Assembly: GCA_026390815.1 (NCBI GenBank)
Contig: JAPLFH010000025.1
Location: forward strand, 1 to 64,000
DNA length: 64,000 nucleotides
DNA from: Ignavibacteriales bacterium
GTDB lineage: Bacteria; Bacteroidota; Ignavibacteria; Ignavibacteriales; SURF-24
Direction: 5' to 3'
The notes under the pieces are model-generated. The model saw only the letters and a list, made by a program, of their open reading frames with translations. It ran no database searches and had not been told where the DNA came from. Below are positions 63,573 through 64,000 of this stretch, in pieces (position 1 is the stretch's first letter; each line of letters starts with the position of its first letter). Both the position numbers and the translations under genes were made by a program.

Positions 63573-64000
63573 TCATTTCATTCCAAGTTTTTTGTTTTGT
63601 TCTAAAAGAACAATTGCTTCTCTGGTTCTTTTCCGGAAAGTTTCTTCCAGCTTTGCATTCATTATCCATTTAACATATGAACTCTTGTATGAGGGTGCGA
63701 GATTGTTAAAATTCTCCCAGGCTTTTATATTTTCTTTTAACACTTCTGTTAACTTCTGTGGGATTACCAATTCTTCATTCTTTTCCTGTCTTTTTTTTAT
63801 TTCTATTTCTTCGCTTAACAAGCTCAAATCTATCTTAGATAATCCCACTTCCGTCATCTTGCCTTCCGCTATCATTTTCTTCATTCGGTTTATATTCAAC
63901 TTTGACCATCTACTTTTTACATTGCGCGGTGTAAACCTCTGGGCATATTTTTCCTCATCAATTCTGTGAACATTGCTATCTATCCAACCAAAGCAAAGGG
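63573..64000 (-). CDS. YdeI/OmdA-family protein, 5' end beyond the window
   Basis: The frame is open to the right edge. It encodes FGWIDSNVHRIDEEKYAQRFTP, then RWSKLNINRMKKMIAEGKMTEVGL and the C-terminal OmdA domain (WENFNNLAPSYKSSYVKWIMNAKLEETFRKRTREAIV, split over residues). These are the hallmarks of the YdeI/OmpD-associated family. Some members are linked to resistance to cationic or bacteriocin-like peptides. The TTG at 63899 is not the real start because family sequence continues upstream. It lies 105 bp from the next gene. Confidence 0.85.
   Translation of the reverse strand, partial: LCFGWIDSNVHRIDEEKYAQRFTPRNVKSRWSKLNINRMKKMIAEGKMTEVGLSKIDLSLLSEEIEIKKRQEKNEELVIPQKLTEVLKENIKAWENFNNLAPSYKSSYVKWIMNAKLEETFRKRTREAIVLLEQNKKLGMK

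Overview
The window is AT-rich (by eye roughly one third G+C; not computed) and its gene content points to the Bacteroidota/Ignavibacteriota group, most like an Ignavibacteria genome. The signs are a Por-type (type IX) C-terminal sorting domain on an exported glycosidase, three large sensor kinases with two-component-regulator beta-propellers, CarboxypepD_reg/TonB receptors, FISUMP and WG-repeat lipoproteins, PepSY-like secreted proteins and weak Shine-Dalgarno use. Code 11 fits throughout: TGA ends several intact genes. No rRNA, tRNA or CRISPR array was seen.

Left region (1-19.9 kb, almost all on the minus strand). A 116-bp palindromic repeat lies at 147-262 and again, inverted, at 19816-19931. 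Between the copies are a 23S-type four-helix protein, a decayed Fic gene, a three-gene operon of very large secreted proteins (1621, 726 and 947 aa), a small leader gene, a lipoprotein cluster (FISUMP, WG repeats), two related secreted/soluble proteins, and a LytS-type propeller kinase with its LytTR response regulator. Two nearly identical 67-bp sites (11763-11829 and 15709-15775) lie upstream of the surface operon and of the 259-aa secreted protein. Each carries three direct repeats at exact 21-bp phasing that match the LytTR-binding consensus, so the adjacent two-component system probably controls these surface proteins. This is the best candidate for an undescribed system here.

Middle region. 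20-26 kb holds a sorted glycosidase, a PepSY-like protein and an outer-membrane receptor, followed by a graveyard: a 251-bp MITE with an 11-bp flanking duplication, a frameshifted AbiEi antitoxin remnant and a truncated IS1634-like transposase. 27-34 kb (plus strand) is a molybdenum hydroxylase of the xanthine dehydrogenase family (Mo, FAD and 2Fe-2S subunits) with a TonB receptor and an EamA exporter. 34-38 kb holds small redox/metal genes (YgaP-like membrane protein, a deleted thioredoxin/thioredoxin-reductase remnant, a NifX-like protein, a DUF134 regulator, two methyltransferases) and a small calcium-motif secreted protein.

Sulfur respiration operon (38.1-42.6 kb, minus strand). A MerR regulator with a cysteine cluster precedes an octaheme tetrathionate-reductase-like cytochrome, a membrane cytochrome b and two YeeE/YedE sulfur transporters. 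The second transporter is fused to a rhodanese-like domain without the catalytic cysteine.

Right region. A GH31 glycosidase and a cupin/mannose-6-phosphate-isomerase-like protein; a Lys-rich secreted peptide; an OmpR/HAMP-kinase pair; an orphan 1419-aa propeller-PAS-GAF-HisKA_2 kinase; a NarL/HisKA_3 propeller pair; an exported oligoendopeptidase F; an esterase with TPRs; an exported peroxiredoxin with two NTF2-like domains; and the 3' part of a YdeI/OmdA-family gene that runs off the right edge.
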